64,000 nt of DNA from Candidatus Fermentithermobacillaceae bacterium (GCA_014896535.1 JADBKE010000018.1:67501-131500); one strand, 5' to 3'. Positions 45,194 to 54,133 are shown, counted from the stretch's first letter. A program made the numbers and translations. Notes: generated by a model from the letters alone, not told the origin.

Positions 45194-45282
45194 AGAGGGG
45201 AACACAAAAAACCGGAAGGGAAACATCGCCTACTGAGACACGACGTCAATACCGGGCCAGCGTGCGACGCGGTCCGCCTTCA

Positions 45283-45311
45283 TTGTGTTTCGTCCTCGCG
45301 GGTGTTATAAT
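45283..45311 (+). promoter_or_regulatory. Extended -10 sigma-A promoter for rpsF-ssb-rpsR
   Basis: TTGTGT (45283-45288), a 17-nt spacer and TATAAT (45306-45311) preceded by TG (TGTTATAAT). The rpsF start is 84 bp downstream. Confidence 0.75.
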
Positions 45312-45394
45312 CAGCGGCGCGCCGGTTGAGCGGTAGCTTCTCTTCCGTCCCGACAAACGGGACCATAAGTCCGTGGAAGGGGGTTAATTTCTCA

Positions 45395-45832
45395 TTGCGC
45401 CTGTACGAACTGTTGTTCATCATCAGACCGGACCTGGACGAGGAGAAGGTATCCTCTATCATCAGCAGGTACCAGGATATCATCACCTCCACCGGCGGTC
45501 AGGTGAAAAAACAAGATAAGTGGGGAAAGCGAAGACTCGCCTACGAGATCGACCATCAACGCGAAGGAGTATACGTGCTCATAACGTTTGAAGGCGAGCC
45601 TGCTCTGACGAAAGAACTCGACCGACTCATGAAGATCGACGCCGACGTCCTCAGGCACATGATCGTCCGCGCATCCCCGTCAAGTCTCGAGCCCCCCAAG
45701 CCGAGGGTACGAAAGGGTCGTCCCACCGAAGCTGTCGGCGGTGCTGAACGCGACGAGGAGCGCGAACCGAGGGAAGGCGCCGAACCTGCTGCCGACGAAT
45801 CGCTTGTCCCCACTCCACAGGGTCAACGCTGA
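45395..45832 (+). CDS. rpsF: Ribosomal protein S6
   Basis: A small-subunit protein of 145 residues that pairs with S18. Core family sequence: LRLYELLFIIRPDLDEEKV, then QVKKQDKWGKRRLAYEIDHQREGVYVLITF. The TTG at 45395 gives the normal N-terminus after GGAAGGGGG. It has an extra acidic, Pro-rich tail of about 50 residues after RHMIVRASP, longer than in B. subtilis S6. First gene of rpsF-ssb-rpsR. Confidence 0.96.
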   Translation: MRLYELLFIIRPDLDEEKVSSIISRYQDIITSTGGQVKKQDKWGKRRLAYEIDHQREGVYVLITFEGEPALTKELDRLMKIDADVLRHMIVRASPSSLEPPKPRVRKGRPTEAVGGAERDEEREPREGAEPAADESLVPTPQGQR

Positions 45833-45905
45833 CGCATTGGCTTTGGACTAGCTTTTTCAGTCGTTACCAACATCCCGTTAGGGTGAGAAACTGGAGGGAC
45901 GCTCG

Positions 45906-46415
45906 ATGCTCAACCGGATCGTACTGGTAGGGCGGCTTGTGAGGGACCCGGAACTCAGATATACTCCCTCGGCCAAGGCGGTAGCTTCGTTTACCCTCGC
46001 CGTCGATCGCCGCCGCAACCAGCAAGGAGAAAGAGAAACCGACTTTATCGATATAGTCACATGGGGCCGCTTGGCGGAAACTTGCTCCAATTACCTGTCC
46101 AAAGGGCGATTGGTGGCGGTCGAAGGGAGGCTGCAGATCAGGTCTTACCAGACCCAGGACGGGCAGAAACGCAAAGTGGCAGAAGTTGTAGCCGACGGGG
46201 TTCACTTCCTGTCCGCGCCCTCGAGGGCCGAAGCCGAAGCTCTTGAAACGGCTTCGCTCGAGGAAGACGAGTTTGAGGATCCCGCCAGGATTGGCGAGGA
46301 GCCGCCCGCATCCGAGGGGCCAGATGTCAACGAGGAATCCGACGGCGAACCGGAGCCCGGAACCGGCGGGAAACCCGCTACAGGGAAGCCGGCGTCCAAA
46401 TCCGCCCGGCACTGA
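45906..46415 (+). CDS. ssb: Single-stranded DNA-binding protein
   Basis: A 169-residue SSB. The OB fold covers residues 1-105 (MLNRIVLVGRLVRDPELRYTPSAKAVASFTLAVDR, DFIDIVTWGRLAE). The acidic tail follows. The conserved C-terminal tip (DDDIPF type) that binds partner proteins is absent: the chain ends KPASKSARH after a Gly/Pro/Glu-rich linker. A second SSB elsewhere, or a changed interaction tail, is possible. It lies between rpsF and rpsR as usual, with a good ribosome site (GGAGGG). Confidence 0.95.
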   Translation: MLNRIVLVGRLVRDPELRYTPSAKAVASFTLAVDRRRNQQGERETDFIDIVTWGRLAETCSNYLSKGRLVAVEGRLQIRSYQTQDGQKRKVAEVVADGVHFLSAPSRAEAEALETASLEEDEFEDPARIGEEPPASEGPDVNEESDGEPEPGTGGKPATGKPASKSARH

Positions 46416-46507
46416 CGCCGAGGGACAAATAAGAGAACAGCTGAACTGCCACGACCGGGTATCACCCGGCGTTGGGCTCAGGCAGGTCAGGTAGGGAGGA
46501 TGTCGCA

Positions 46508-46738
46508 TTGAGGCGAGAACACGGTCGTAAAGCAAGAAGAAAGGTATGTGCGTTCTGCGTTGACGGGATAGAGGAGATAGACTACAAGGACGTTCCCAGG
46601 TTGCGGCGATATCTCACCGAGAGAGGGAAGATCCTTCCCCGGCGCATCACCGGGAATTGCGCCCGTCACCAACGCCAACTCACTCGCGCCATCAAAAGGG
46701 CAAGAGTGATGGCTCTTCTACCTTTCACGGTAGAGTGA
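46508..46738 (+). CDS. rpsR: Ribosomal protein S18
   Basis: A 76-residue small-subunit protein with [37 protein letters not shown]. Cys pairs CAFC and the later GNC suggest a zinc-binding form. The TTG at 46508 after GGGAGG gives the usual length. The stop is followed at once by the palindrome TGACCGGACCGGTCA. Partner of S6 in the platform of the 30S subunit. Confidence 0.96.
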   Translation: MRREHGRKARRKVCAFCVDGIEEIDYKDVPRLRRYLTERGKILPRRITGNCARHQRQLTRAIKRARVMALLPFTVE

Positions 46739-47063
46739 CCGGACCGGTCAGTACAACGCGCTGAATGCTTGAGGAAAACTCAGCACGACCGCGGGTTTAC
46801 CGATCGGCAGGCAAAGGCGGATGCCTCCAGTCCGGGAAAAGCTCGGCAATGACCGGACAAGCGCGCCTGCATCGGGGAAAACTCGCTGGATGGAAGCGGG
46901 GCGCCGGATGTCTCCGGCGCCCCCTGTCTACACCGTCTGGCGGCAGCGGATGCCGAGCCAGATGAGCTGCGCCAGCCAAGATGGGGAGGGAGGAGACTAT
47001 TAACAACGGCGCGATCCTGACTTGTATCACCGGAGACCGACATTCTCAGGGAAGGGAGATCGA
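46739..47063 (+). promoter_or_regulatory. Structured gap between rpsR and the YybS-like gene
   Basis: 325 bp without a convincing gene. It holds the palindrome TGACCGGACCGGTCA (46737-46751), then three small hairpins that share a GGAAAA loop: GAGGAAAACTC (46771-46781), CCGGGAAAAGCTCGG (46832-46846) and CGGGGAAAACTCG (46871-46883). After these is a perfect 11-bp hairpin at 46896-46921 (arms GGGGCGCCGGA and TCCGGCGCCCC, loop TGTC) that has no T-run. The set could be a leader RNA for the next gene or an rpsR transcript end. Confidence 0.4.
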
Positions 47064-48080
47064 ATGACAGACAGAAGTCACACAGGCGCCCGCCGACCGG
47101 GCTACAGAGCTCTCGTCGAGTCGGCCTTCCTCGCTGCCTTAGCCGTCGTCATAACCCTGCTGGCCGAGTACGTACCGGTGGTCGGAATCGGCGCTGCTCT
47201 GCTCGGGCCGGTTCCCGTAGCTGCGGTTGTTGCAAGACACGGAATGAAATGGGGGATCATGTCTGGAGTAGTAGCGACCCTCATTTCCATGGCCTTCTTG
47301 AACCCCATCCTTGCGCTGGCTTCTGGACTGGTCCTCGTCTTTGGTGGTTTAAGCTTGGGCTATGGCATAATGAAGAAACTCGAGGCACAAAAAACGCTTT
47401 TCCTGATGACGGTTGCCGCTATCCTAATCGCCGTCGTGGAGGTGCTCGTATCCGCCATCATCCTGGGGGCTGGTCCTGAGGCCCTCCTCAGAGAGGCCAT
47501 GGAGTCGATGGTGTCCGGTATGGAGCAAGGAGCCGAGCTCGCCGCAAAACTCACCGGGAAGCCTTTCGACGCAGCGGAGTGGGCCAAGACCAGAGAGGCC
47601 ATGATCGCTTCTTTCACCGAAACCGTCAAACAGGCAATTGTGGGCCTCCTGGCGGCGACGGCGGTCACACACGCCTATCTCAACTATGCGGTATCCGGGG
47701 CGGTGCTGCGGCGCCTTGGGATACCCGTGAACGAATTGCCTCCGTTTTCCAACTGGATCTTCCCGCCGTGGTTAGGGCTTTTGTTCTTTTTGGCAAGCAC
47801 CGTCCCGGCGGCCTTCGCAAACCAGCTGGCCGCGTATCCCCTGCTCCGAGCCGTTGTCATGAATTCGATCGTAGGCACCTCCTTCTTTACGCTCATAGAA
47901 GGCCTCAGTTTGCTCTCTTACTACCTTAAACAGGCTAAAGTGCCGACGCTTGTCGTTGTCCTCCTGGGGATTTACGCCGTTACCAATCCATCTTTGGGTT
48001 TTGTCGCACAATTGTTTGGAGCTCTGGACGCCATGATGGACTTCAGGAGGATTCGCTGGGGCAACCTTGAAGACTTATGA
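47064..48080 (+). CDS. YybS-like DUF2232 membrane protein
   Basis: A 338-residue integral membrane protein with about eight helices. It opens GYRALVESAFLAALAVVITLLAEYVPVVG and has the conserved PFSNWIFPPWLG segment near residue 235, as in YybS (DUF2232), whose gene precedes gdpP-rplI in many Bacillota. The ATG at 47064 follows GGGAAGGGAG. Its stop overlaps a 79-codon ORF rather than gdpP. Function unknown; an S-component-like transporter fold has been suggested for the family. Confidence 0.82.
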   Translation: MTDRSHTGARRPGYRALVESAFLAALAVVITLLAEYVPVVGIGAALLGPVPVAAVVARHGMKWGIMSGVVATLISMAFLNPILALASGLVLVFGGLSLGYGIMKKLEAQKTLFLMTVAAILIAVVEVLVSAIILGAGPEALLREAMESMVSGMEQGAELAAKLTGKPFDAAEWAKTREAMIASFTETVKQAIVGLLAATAVTHAYLNYAVSGAVLRRLGIPVNELPPFSNWIFPPWLGLLFFLASTVPAAFANQLAAYPLLRAVVMNSIVGTSFFTLIEGLSLLSYYLKQAKVPTLVVVLLGIYAVTNPSLGFVAQLFGALDAMMDFRRIRWGNLEDL

Positions 48081-48316
48081 TAGTATGGAACGGTGTCTCG
48101 CGTAAGGCCGTCGCCAGGTCGGGCACCGTGCCGGGCGGCAGGTCACCGGCGGGTTCCGGTCCCGGAACCAGTGGCCAGGGACGGCTCTACGCACTTTCAG
48201 TCCTGACCCCGTTCAGCCTTGAAGAGGTCCGCGGGTTCTGGCGAGCTGGGCGTCGAGCTCGAACCGAGCTTCGGGGCCCGGTAAGGCGGGATAGTGAGGT
48301 GAAGGTCGCCCCATGA
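48077..48316 (+). CDS. Possible 79-codon coupled ORF between the YybS-like gene and rplI
   Basis: Its ATG overlaps the YybS-like gene stop (ATGA) and its own TGA overlaps the rplI ATG, so it fills the gap exactly. The product is Arg/Gly/Ser-rich with no domain or homology I can recognise. In Bacillota the c-di-AMP phosphodiesterase gene gdpP usually occupies this place. It may be a remnant, a small new gene or chance; coding is not established. Confidence 0.3.
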   Translation: MIVWNGVSRKAVARSGTVPGGRSPAGSGPGTSGQGRLYALSVLTPFSLEEVRGFWRAGRRARTELRGPVRRDSEVKVAP

Positions 48317-48771
48317 GGGTCATCTTGAAAAAGGACGTTCCCGGCCTCGGACGCCGGGGCGATACCGTTCAAGTGAAAGACGGCTACGCCCGGAACTACC
48401 TGATTCCCCGGGAGATGGCCGTGCCCGCTACCGAGGGTCGCCTAAGGGAAGAAGAGTCAAGGAAAGAGGCCCTGAAGTCCAAAGAATCCAGGCTCCTGGA
48501 GGCTGCGCGTCAGGATGCCGCGAAAGTCCAAGGCAAACGAGTGGTGGTTTACGCCAAGGTGGGCCAAGGACGCCTCTTCGGCTCGGTCACGGCCCAAGAC
48601 ATCGCCGATGCTCTGGCCCGCCAGTATGGTTTGCAGGTCGATAAGAGAAGGATTCTTCTTGATGAGAATCTTAAGGAACTGGGCGTTCACGAAGTACAAA
48701 TCCAGCTTCATCCCTCGGTCAAGGTAACTGTCGAGGTGGAAATCAAACCGGAGGTGAAAAAAGAAAAATGA
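48313..48771 (+). CDS. rplI: Ribosomal protein L9
   Basis: A 152-residue large-subunit protein. The N-terminal domain MRVILKKDVPGLGRRGDTVQVKDG-type motif with ARNYLIPREMAVPAT is followed by the long helix and a C-terminal domain (FGSVTAQDIADALARQ). The ATG follows GGTGAAGG. Its stop overlaps the lonC start (ATGA). Order rplI-lonC-dnaB is seen in several clostridia. Confidence 0.97.
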   Translation: MRVILKKDVPGLGRRGDTVQVKDGYARNYLIPREMAVPATEGRLREEESRKEALKSKESRLLEAARQDAAKVQGKRVVVYAKVGQGRLFGSVTAQDIADALARQYGLQVDKRRILLDENLKELGVHEVQIQLHPSVKVTVEVEIKPEVKKEK

Positions 48772-50714
48772 AAACGAAAACGGGTAAAGAAACTCTCAAG
48801 AATGACGAGACACTCGAATTTTCTCTGCAAAGCGAAGATATGTTGAGGCGGCGCGTAGGCGCCATGTTCAACCTCCTCGCGTCGATTTACGGGCCGGATA
48901 AGCTCGTACTCAAAGCAGGCAGACTGGGGGCTCTCGGCGGTATGAGGTCCGATGACCTCTGCAGCCAGGTGTTGGCTCTGCAGAAGGTGGTGTTCGACGA
49001 CCCCGGTTTGCGGGCCAAGCCCCGGATAGAAGAAATCCCGGTTATCCTGGATAACTGTCAGGATCAGATCGCTGACTTCGTGGCGAGACAATCGGTGGAG
49101 CAGGAGATGGAGGCACGGGTCTCCAAAAAACTCCAGGAAAAGCACCAAGCCTACCTCAACGACATAAGGAGGGAAGTGCTTCAGGAGGAGATCGGCCCCG
49201 AAACCCCTGCCACCAAGCAAAAACTGAAGGAGCTTTTGAAGCTAGAAAAGCGCACCCTCTCCGTGTCGTGCCTCCAGCTGGTCAGGCCGAAATCCCTCAA
49301 AGAGATCGTCGGTCAGGACCGGGCGATCAAAGATCTCATGGCTAAGATAGCCAGTCCGTATCCGCAGCACGTGATCCTTTACGGTCCTCCAGGTGTGGGC
49401 AAGACATCCGTCGCCCGACTCGTCCTGGAGGAAGCGAAGAAGATGGCATGTACTCCTTTTGCTCCGGATGCGCCCTTCATCGAGACGGACGGCGCGACGC
49501 TGAGGTGGGACCCGAGGGAGATAACTAACCCGCTCCTGGGCTCGGTCCACGACCCCATCTACCAGGGCGCCAGGCGGGACCTGGCCGAGGGCGGGATACC
49601 CGAACCCAAAATCGGCCTGGTCACGCTGGCCACCGGCGGGGTACTCTTCATCGACGAGATCGGTGAAATGGATCCCTTGCTCCAGAACAAGCTCTTGAAA
49701 GTGCTCGAGGATAAGCGAGTGACCTTCGAATCATCGTACTACGATCCGGACGACCCCCGCGTACCTAAATACGTCAAGAGGCTCTTTTCCAAAGGCGCTC
49801 CCGCCGACTTCATACTGATCGGCGCGACCACCAGAGAACCGGACGAGCTCAGCCCGGCCCTGAGATCCAGGTGCGCCGAAGTATTCTTCGATCCCCTTAC
49901 GCCCGAACACATCATCGAGATCCTCAAGAATGCGGCGAAGAAACTCCGGGCCAAACTCAGCAAGGAAGCGCTGGAACTCATAGCCGATCACACCATCGAG
50001 GGCCGAAAGGCCGTGGGTATTCTGGCGGACGCCTTTGCGATGAGCCTCTACGAAGCCGGTGGCGTGATGCCAGAAAAAGGCTACATCCAGGTAACTGTGG
50101 ACCACGTAAAGGAAGCAATCAGGTCTGCCAGACTTCTCCCCTATGTGACGGTTAAGGCCAAGGACGAGATGGAAGTGGGCCGCACGTTCGGTCTCGGTGT
50201 GCTCGGGCACGTGGGCTCCGTGCTGGAAGTGGAGGCCGTAGCTTTCCCTGCGAAGGAGCAGGGTAAAGGCGCCATCCGCATGAACGACACTGCCGGGTCG
50301 ATGGTCAAGGACTCCCTCTTCAACGCAGCGGCTGCTTTGAGGAAGGTTCTGGGAGTTGATCCTGCGGCGTGGGATATCCAGGTAAACATCGTTGGAGGAG
50401 CTCAGGTTGACGGGCCCTCGGCGGGCCTCGCCATCTGCCTCGCGGTGATGTCCGCAGTGAGGGACATACCGCTGAGACAGGATGTCGCGGTAACCGGCGA
50501 AGTCTCGTTGAGGGGCTACGTCAAGGCTATCGGTGGGGTGTACGAAAAGATATACGGCGCAAGACAAGCCGGCATGAAGAAGGTCCTGCTCCCTCTGGAA
50601 AACGCCCAGGGGGTGCCCGCCGTGAAAGGGATCGAAATCGCGTTCGTGCGGGACGTATCGGAAGCTTTGGACCACCTGAACCCGAGCTGGAGGCAGTTCC
50701 TCCAGACGGCATAG
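48768..50714 (+). CDS. lonC: Lon-family ATP-dependent protease, LonC type
   Basis: A 648-residue Lon-type protease without the classical long N-terminal domain. A helical N-terminal region of about 180 residues precedes the AAA+ module (Walker A YGPPGVGKTS, Walker B GGVLFIDEIGEMD). The Lon protease domain at the end has the catalytic Ser in VDGPSAGLAIC and Lys in YVKAIGGVYEKIYGA. It fits the LonC group found in spore formers between rplI and dnaB. Substrates are unknown. Confidence 0.92.
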   Translation: MKTKTGKETLKNDETLEFSLQSEDMLRRRVGAMFNLLASIYGPDKLVLKAGRLGALGGMRSDDLCSQVLALQKVVFDDPGLRAKPRIEEIPVILDNCQDQIADFVARQSVEQEMEARVSKKLQEKHQAYLNDIRREVLQEEIGPETPATKQKLKELLKLEKRTLSVSCLQLVRPKSLKEIVGQDRAIKDLMAKIASPYPQHVILYGPPGVGKTSVARLVLEEAKKMACTPFAPDAPFIETDGATLRWDPREITNPLLGSVHDPIYQGARRDLAEGGIPEPKIGLVTLATGGVLFIDEIGEMDPLLQNKLLKVLEDKRVTFESSYYDPDDPRVPKYVKRLFSKGAPADFILIGATTREPDELSPALRSRCAEVFFDPLTPEHIIEILKNAAKKLRAKLSKEALELIADHTIEGRKAVGILADAFAMSLYEAGGVMPEKGYIQVTVDHVKEAIRSARLLPYVTVKAKDEMEVGRTFGLGVLGHVGSVLEVEAVAFPAKEQGKGAIRMNDTAGSMVKDSLFNAAAALRKVLGVDPAAWDIQVNIVGGAQVDGPSAGLAICLAVMSAVRDIPLRQDVAVTGEVSLRGYVKAIGGVYEKIYGARQAGMKKVLLPLENAQGVPAVKGIEIAFVRDVSEALDHLNPSWRQFLQTA

Positions 50715-50817
50715 CCGGGTGCGACCCGGCCTAAATGCAAAAACCGGGGACAGTCCAGGGCAAAAATGATGGGCTTCTTCTGAATCCAGGGCGGCATCGT
50801 CGAAAGGAGGGAGGCCC

Positions 50818-52140
50818 GTGGCGTCGGGCGAAGAGCGGCTACCGCCTCAGAACCTGGAGGCGGAACAATCGGTCCTGGGTTCAATGCTCATTGACAAGGA
50901 TGCTGCGATTTACTGCGCCGATTTCCTGGACCCCGAAGACTTTTACAGGGACGCTCACCGGGTGATTTTCGCGCGAATGCTTGAAATGTTGGATAAGGGT
51001 GAGCCGACTGATCTCGTCACCGTATCGGATAAGCTCAGGGCTACCGGCGAACTCGAAAAGGTTGGAGGGGTATCGTTCCTGGGGATGCTGGCTAACTTCG
51101 TACCCACCGCCGCCAACGTCGAATACTACGCGAGGATCGTGAAGGAAAAGGCGGTTTTGAGGCGGCTCATCTCCGCCGCCACCGAAATCGCTGCTTCCGC
51201 GTATTCCGCTCAAACGGACGTCGACGAGATCCTGGATAAGGCGGAGCAAGCTATATTCGAGGTAGCCCAAAAACGACCGGGGAATACTTGCATACCGCTG
51301 AAAGACGTTCTCGTAGAGACCATGGAGCACCTTGAGCACTTGTCCAGGAAGCCGGGGGGTACCATCGGTCTCGCGACGGGTTTGAAGGATCTCGACAGGA
51401 TTACGTCGGGATTCCAGCAATCGGACCTGATCATCCTGGCCGCCAGGCCTTCCGTCGGTAAGACCTCCCTCGCCCTCAACATAGCGCGAAACGTGGCCCT
51501 GAAAGAGGATGTGCCCGTCGTCTTCTTCAGTCTCGAGATGTCCAGGGAACAGGTAGCTCAGAGGCTCCTGTGTGCCGAGGCCAATATCGACAGCCAGCGC
51601 TTGCGGGGCGGATTCCTCGACGACGACGAGTGGCGCCGTCTGTCGGTGGCCCTGGGCCGACTGGCGGAAGCGAAAATATACATTGACGACACCCCCTCTC
51701 TTTCTACCATGGAGTTGAGGTCGAGGTGCAGGCGCCTCAAGAGCCAGACCGGCCTGGGACTCGTCATCGTGGATTACTTGCAGCTCATGAGACCGTCGAG
51801 AAGAGGGGAAAACAGGCAACAGGAAATCTCGGAAATCTCCCGGTCACTGAAGAGCCTGGCCAGAGAAATCAACGTCCCGGTCCTGGCCATGTCGCAGCTG
51901 TCGCGAGCCGTGGAACAAAGACAGGACCGCCGCCCTCTGTTGTCGGACCTCAGGGAATCGGGCGCGATCGAACAGGATGCCGACGTGGTTCTGTTTCTTT
52001 ACACCGACCCCGAGATGGAAAACCAGAATATCATCGAGCTCATCGTAGCCAAGCAACGGAACGGGCCTACCAGCAGCACCAGGCTGTTCTACTCCAGAGA
52101 AACGTGCAGGTTCGAGGACCTCGACGTGATGCACGCATAG
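50818..52140 (+). CDS. dnaB: Replicative DNA helicase
   Basis: A 440-residue hexameric helicase (DnaC in B. subtilis naming). The N-terminal domain opens LPPQNLEAEQSVLGSMLID. The RecA-like domain has Walker A AARPSVGKTSLALNIA, Walker B VIVDYLQLM and the arginine finger region. No intein interrupts it. The GTG follows GGAGGGAGG. With no dnaI seen in the window, the DUF721/DciA-like protein near dnaN is a candidate loader; that link is inference. Confidence 0.97.
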   Translation: MASGEERLPPQNLEAEQSVLGSMLIDKDAAIYCADFLDPEDFYRDAHRVIFARMLEMLDKGEPTDLVTVSDKLRATGELEKVGGVSFLGMLANFVPTAANVEYYARIVKEKAVLRRLISAATEIAASAYSAQTDVDEILDKAEQAIFEVAQKRPGNTCIPLKDVLVETMEHLEHLSRKPGGTIGLATGLKDLDRITSGFQQSDLIILAARPSVGKTSLALNIARNVALKEDVPVVFFSLEMSREQVAQRLLCAEANIDSQRLRGGFLDDDEWRRLSVALGRLAEAKIYIDDTPSLSTMELRSRCRRLKSQTGLGLVIVDYLQLMRPSRRGENRQQEISEISRSLKSLAREINVPVLAMSQLSRAVEQRQDRRPLLSDLRESGAIEQDADVVLFLYTDPEMENQNIIELIVAKQRNGPTSSTRLFYSRETCRFEDLDVMHA

Positions 52141-52188
52141 TCCCGTCCGGGGGCGTCGGAGCGGGTCGAGGGAAGGACGGTGGACTTC

Positions 52189-53580
52189 ATGAAACGCTGG
52201 GACGTCATCATCGTGGGCGCGGGACCCGCCGGTATTTTTACCGCGCTAGAGCTCACCGAGAAACTTCCGGGCGCTTCTGTCCTCATGCTGGAGAAAGGTC
52301 CCGAGATCCACAAGCGCATCTGCCCCAGGAATACCCTGGCCCGAGGATGTCGGGAATGCTCTCCTTGCTCGATCGTGTCCGGATGGGGAGGGGCGGGGGC
52401 CTTCTCGGATGGAAAGCTTACCCTTACCCCGCGCTTTGGCGGACTCCTCCCCGAGTACGTCGGCCGGCAGGAGGCTACAGAGCTCATAGAGTACGTGGAC
52501 GAGATCTGGAAGCGCTTCGGCGCTCCCGATAGGGTATTTGGAGCGGATGAGGAGGCTGTTTCCTCCCTGGTCAAGGAAGCCGCCAGAGCAGGCCTGGAGC
52601 TCATCCCGGCCCGGATACGGCATCTCGGCACGGACAAGTGTCCGGACATCCTCAAGGCGATGTACACCCACCTCAAGGACAAGGTGGAGATCCGTACCGG
52701 CGTGACGGTGGACAAAATACTCATCCGCGACGGAAAGGTCCACGGCGTCGCCCTGGCCGACGGTACTTCCGAGGTCTCCGCTACCGTCGTGGTAGCGCCG
52801 GGGCGAGAAGGGGCCTGGTGGTTTTCGGAAGAAGCCGAGCGAATTGGCTTGAGCCTCGAAGCGAATCCGGTGGACATAGGCGTCCGGGTGGAGGTTCCAG
52901 CGGTGCTCACGGACGAAATCACCGACAAGATATGGGAATTCAAGATTCATTACTATTCCCGAGCCTTTGATGACCTGGTGCGTACCTTTTGCGTCTGCCC
53001 CAGGGGCGAAGTGGTAATGGAGAACTCCGCCGGCGTCATCACGGTAAATGGTCACTCCTACAGCGGCAAGCGTACCGAAAACACGAATTTCGCCGTCCTC
53101 GTATCCAAGACTTTCACCGAGCCTTTTAAAGAGCCCATCGCTTACGGAAAGAACATCGCCACTCTCGCCAATATGCTCGGCGGAGGCGTTCTCGTGCAGA
53201 GGTTAGGCGACCTGTGGGAGGGCCGGAGATCCACCGCACGGCGGCTCGCCAAGGGAATGGTCGAACCGACGCTCAAAGACGCTACCCCCGGCGACCTCAT
53301 GCTCGTGCTGCCCTACAGGTACGTCATGAACATTCTGGAAATGCTCGAAGCTCTCGAGGGGTTCATCCCCGGTGTGTGGTCGAGACACACCTTGCTCTAC
53401 GGAGTCGAGGTGAAGTTCTACTCATCCAGAGTTAAAGTGAATTCGGACATGGAGACGGAGATCCCGGGTCTCTTCGCCGTGGGAGACGGCGCCGGGATAA
53501 CCCGCGGGCTGGCCCAGGCGTCGGCATCTGGTGTCCGGGCTGCCCGGGCCATCGTCAGGAGGATGCAAGCCCGGCCGTAA
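52189..53580 (+). CDS. FAD-dependent dehydrogenase of the COG2509 type
   Basis: A flavoprotein of 463 residues. The Rossmann motif WDVIIVGAGPAGIFTALEL is at the start, followed by a Cys-rich segment CRECSPCSIVSGWGGAGAFSDGKL, typical of the COG2509 group. The late motif IPGLFAVGDGAGITRGLAQASASG completes the FAD site. The ATG at 52189 is preferred; an in-frame GTG lies 9 bp earlier. It stands alone after dnaB. Substrate unknown. Confidence 0.85.
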   Translation: MKRWDVIIVGAGPAGIFTALELTEKLPGASVLMLEKGPEIHKRICPRNTLARGCRECSPCSIVSGWGGAGAFSDGKLTLTPRFGGLLPEYVGRQEATELIEYVDEIWKRFGAPDRVFGADEEAVSSLVKEAARAGLELIPARIRHLGTDKCPDILKAMYTHLKDKVEIRTGVTVDKILIRDGKVHGVALADGTSEVSATVVVAPGREGAWWFSEEAERIGLSLEANPVDIGVRVEVPAVLTDEITDKIWEFKIHYYSRAFDDLVRTFCVCPRGEVVMENSAGVITVNGHSYSGKRTENTNFAVLVSKTFTEPFKEPIAYGKNIATLANMLGGGVLVQRLGDLWEGRRSTARRLAKGMVEPTLKDATPGDLMLVLPYRYVMNILEMLEALEGFIPGVWSRHTLLYGVEVKFYSSRVKVNSDMETEIPGLFAVGDGAGITRGLAQASASGVRAARAIVRRMQARP

Positions 53581-53631
53581 CGGCTAGCTCAGACAGGTCA
53601 CGTGCGGACCGCGCCCGCCCGTCCGGTCAAA

Positions 53632-53660
53632 TTGATCCACCCGGACCCTTGTGGTATCAT
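53632..53660 (+). promoter_or_regulatory. Promoter for tRNA-Ser(TGA)
   Basis: TTGATC (53632-53637), a 17-nt spacer and TATCAT (53655-53660), ending 9 bp before the tRNA. Confidence 0.7.
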
Positions 53661-53669
53661 GGCGAACGC

Positions 53670-53760
53670 GGAGGGGTGGCAGAGCGGCTGATTGCGGCAG
53701 TCTTGAAAACTGTTGAGGGTCTCGTGCCCTCCGTGGGTTCGAATCCCACCCCCTCCGCCA
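53670..53760 (+). tRNA. tRNA-Ser(TGA)
   Basis: Acceptor GGAGGGG, anticodon loop CTTGAAA (TGA, reading TCA), long variable arm, T-loop GGTTCGAATCC and an encoded CCA. Confidence 0.96.
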
Positions 53761-53957
53761 CGTCGCGAATACTGCGCCCTTTTAAGTTTCCAGGTCGGCC
53801 GGGCTGATCATGGCGCGGACGCGCGTCCGTGTCCGACAGCTGATTCTGGCGTCCGACTGGCGCAGAACGGCCGGACGTGCTATGATAAGCGTTGCAAACG
53901 ATGGCCGGGGTTACCCCGGGCATTCGTTGCTCGTCGGAGTGCGGAATAAAGATAAGC

Positions 53958-54051
53958 GGAGAGGTCGCCTAGCAGGCCGAGGGCGACGGTTTGCTAAACC
54001 GTTAAGGGGCCTAAAACCCCTTCGAGGGTTCGAATCCCTCCCTCTCCGCCA
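53958..54051 (+). tRNA. tRNA-Ser(GCT)
   Basis: Acceptor GGAGAGG, anticodon loop TTGCTAA (GCT, reading AGC/AGT), long variable arm (AAGGGGCCTAAAACCCCTT), T-loop GGTTCGAATCC and an encoded CCA. A TATGAT -10-like box lies at 53880-53885. Confidence 0.96.
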
Positions 54052-54056
54052 TAGGT

Positions 54057-54133
54057 GCGCCCGTAGCTCAATTGGATAGAGCGGCAGACTACGGATCTGT
54101 AGGTTGTGGGTTCGACTCCCGCCGGGCGCACCA
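54057..54133 (+). tRNA. tRNA-Arg(ACG)
   Basis: Acceptor GCGCCCG, anticodon loop CTACGGA (ACG; A34 is the target of TadA deamination to inosine), T-loop GGTTCGACTCC and an encoded CCA. It begins 5 bp after tRNA-Ser(GCT), and tadA lies 219 bp downstream. Confidence 0.96.

Noticed and set aside
44111-45226. 371-codon minus-strand open frame
   Set aside because: It lies wholly opposite the histidine kinase, whose domains are complete; the mirror product has no recognisable domain.
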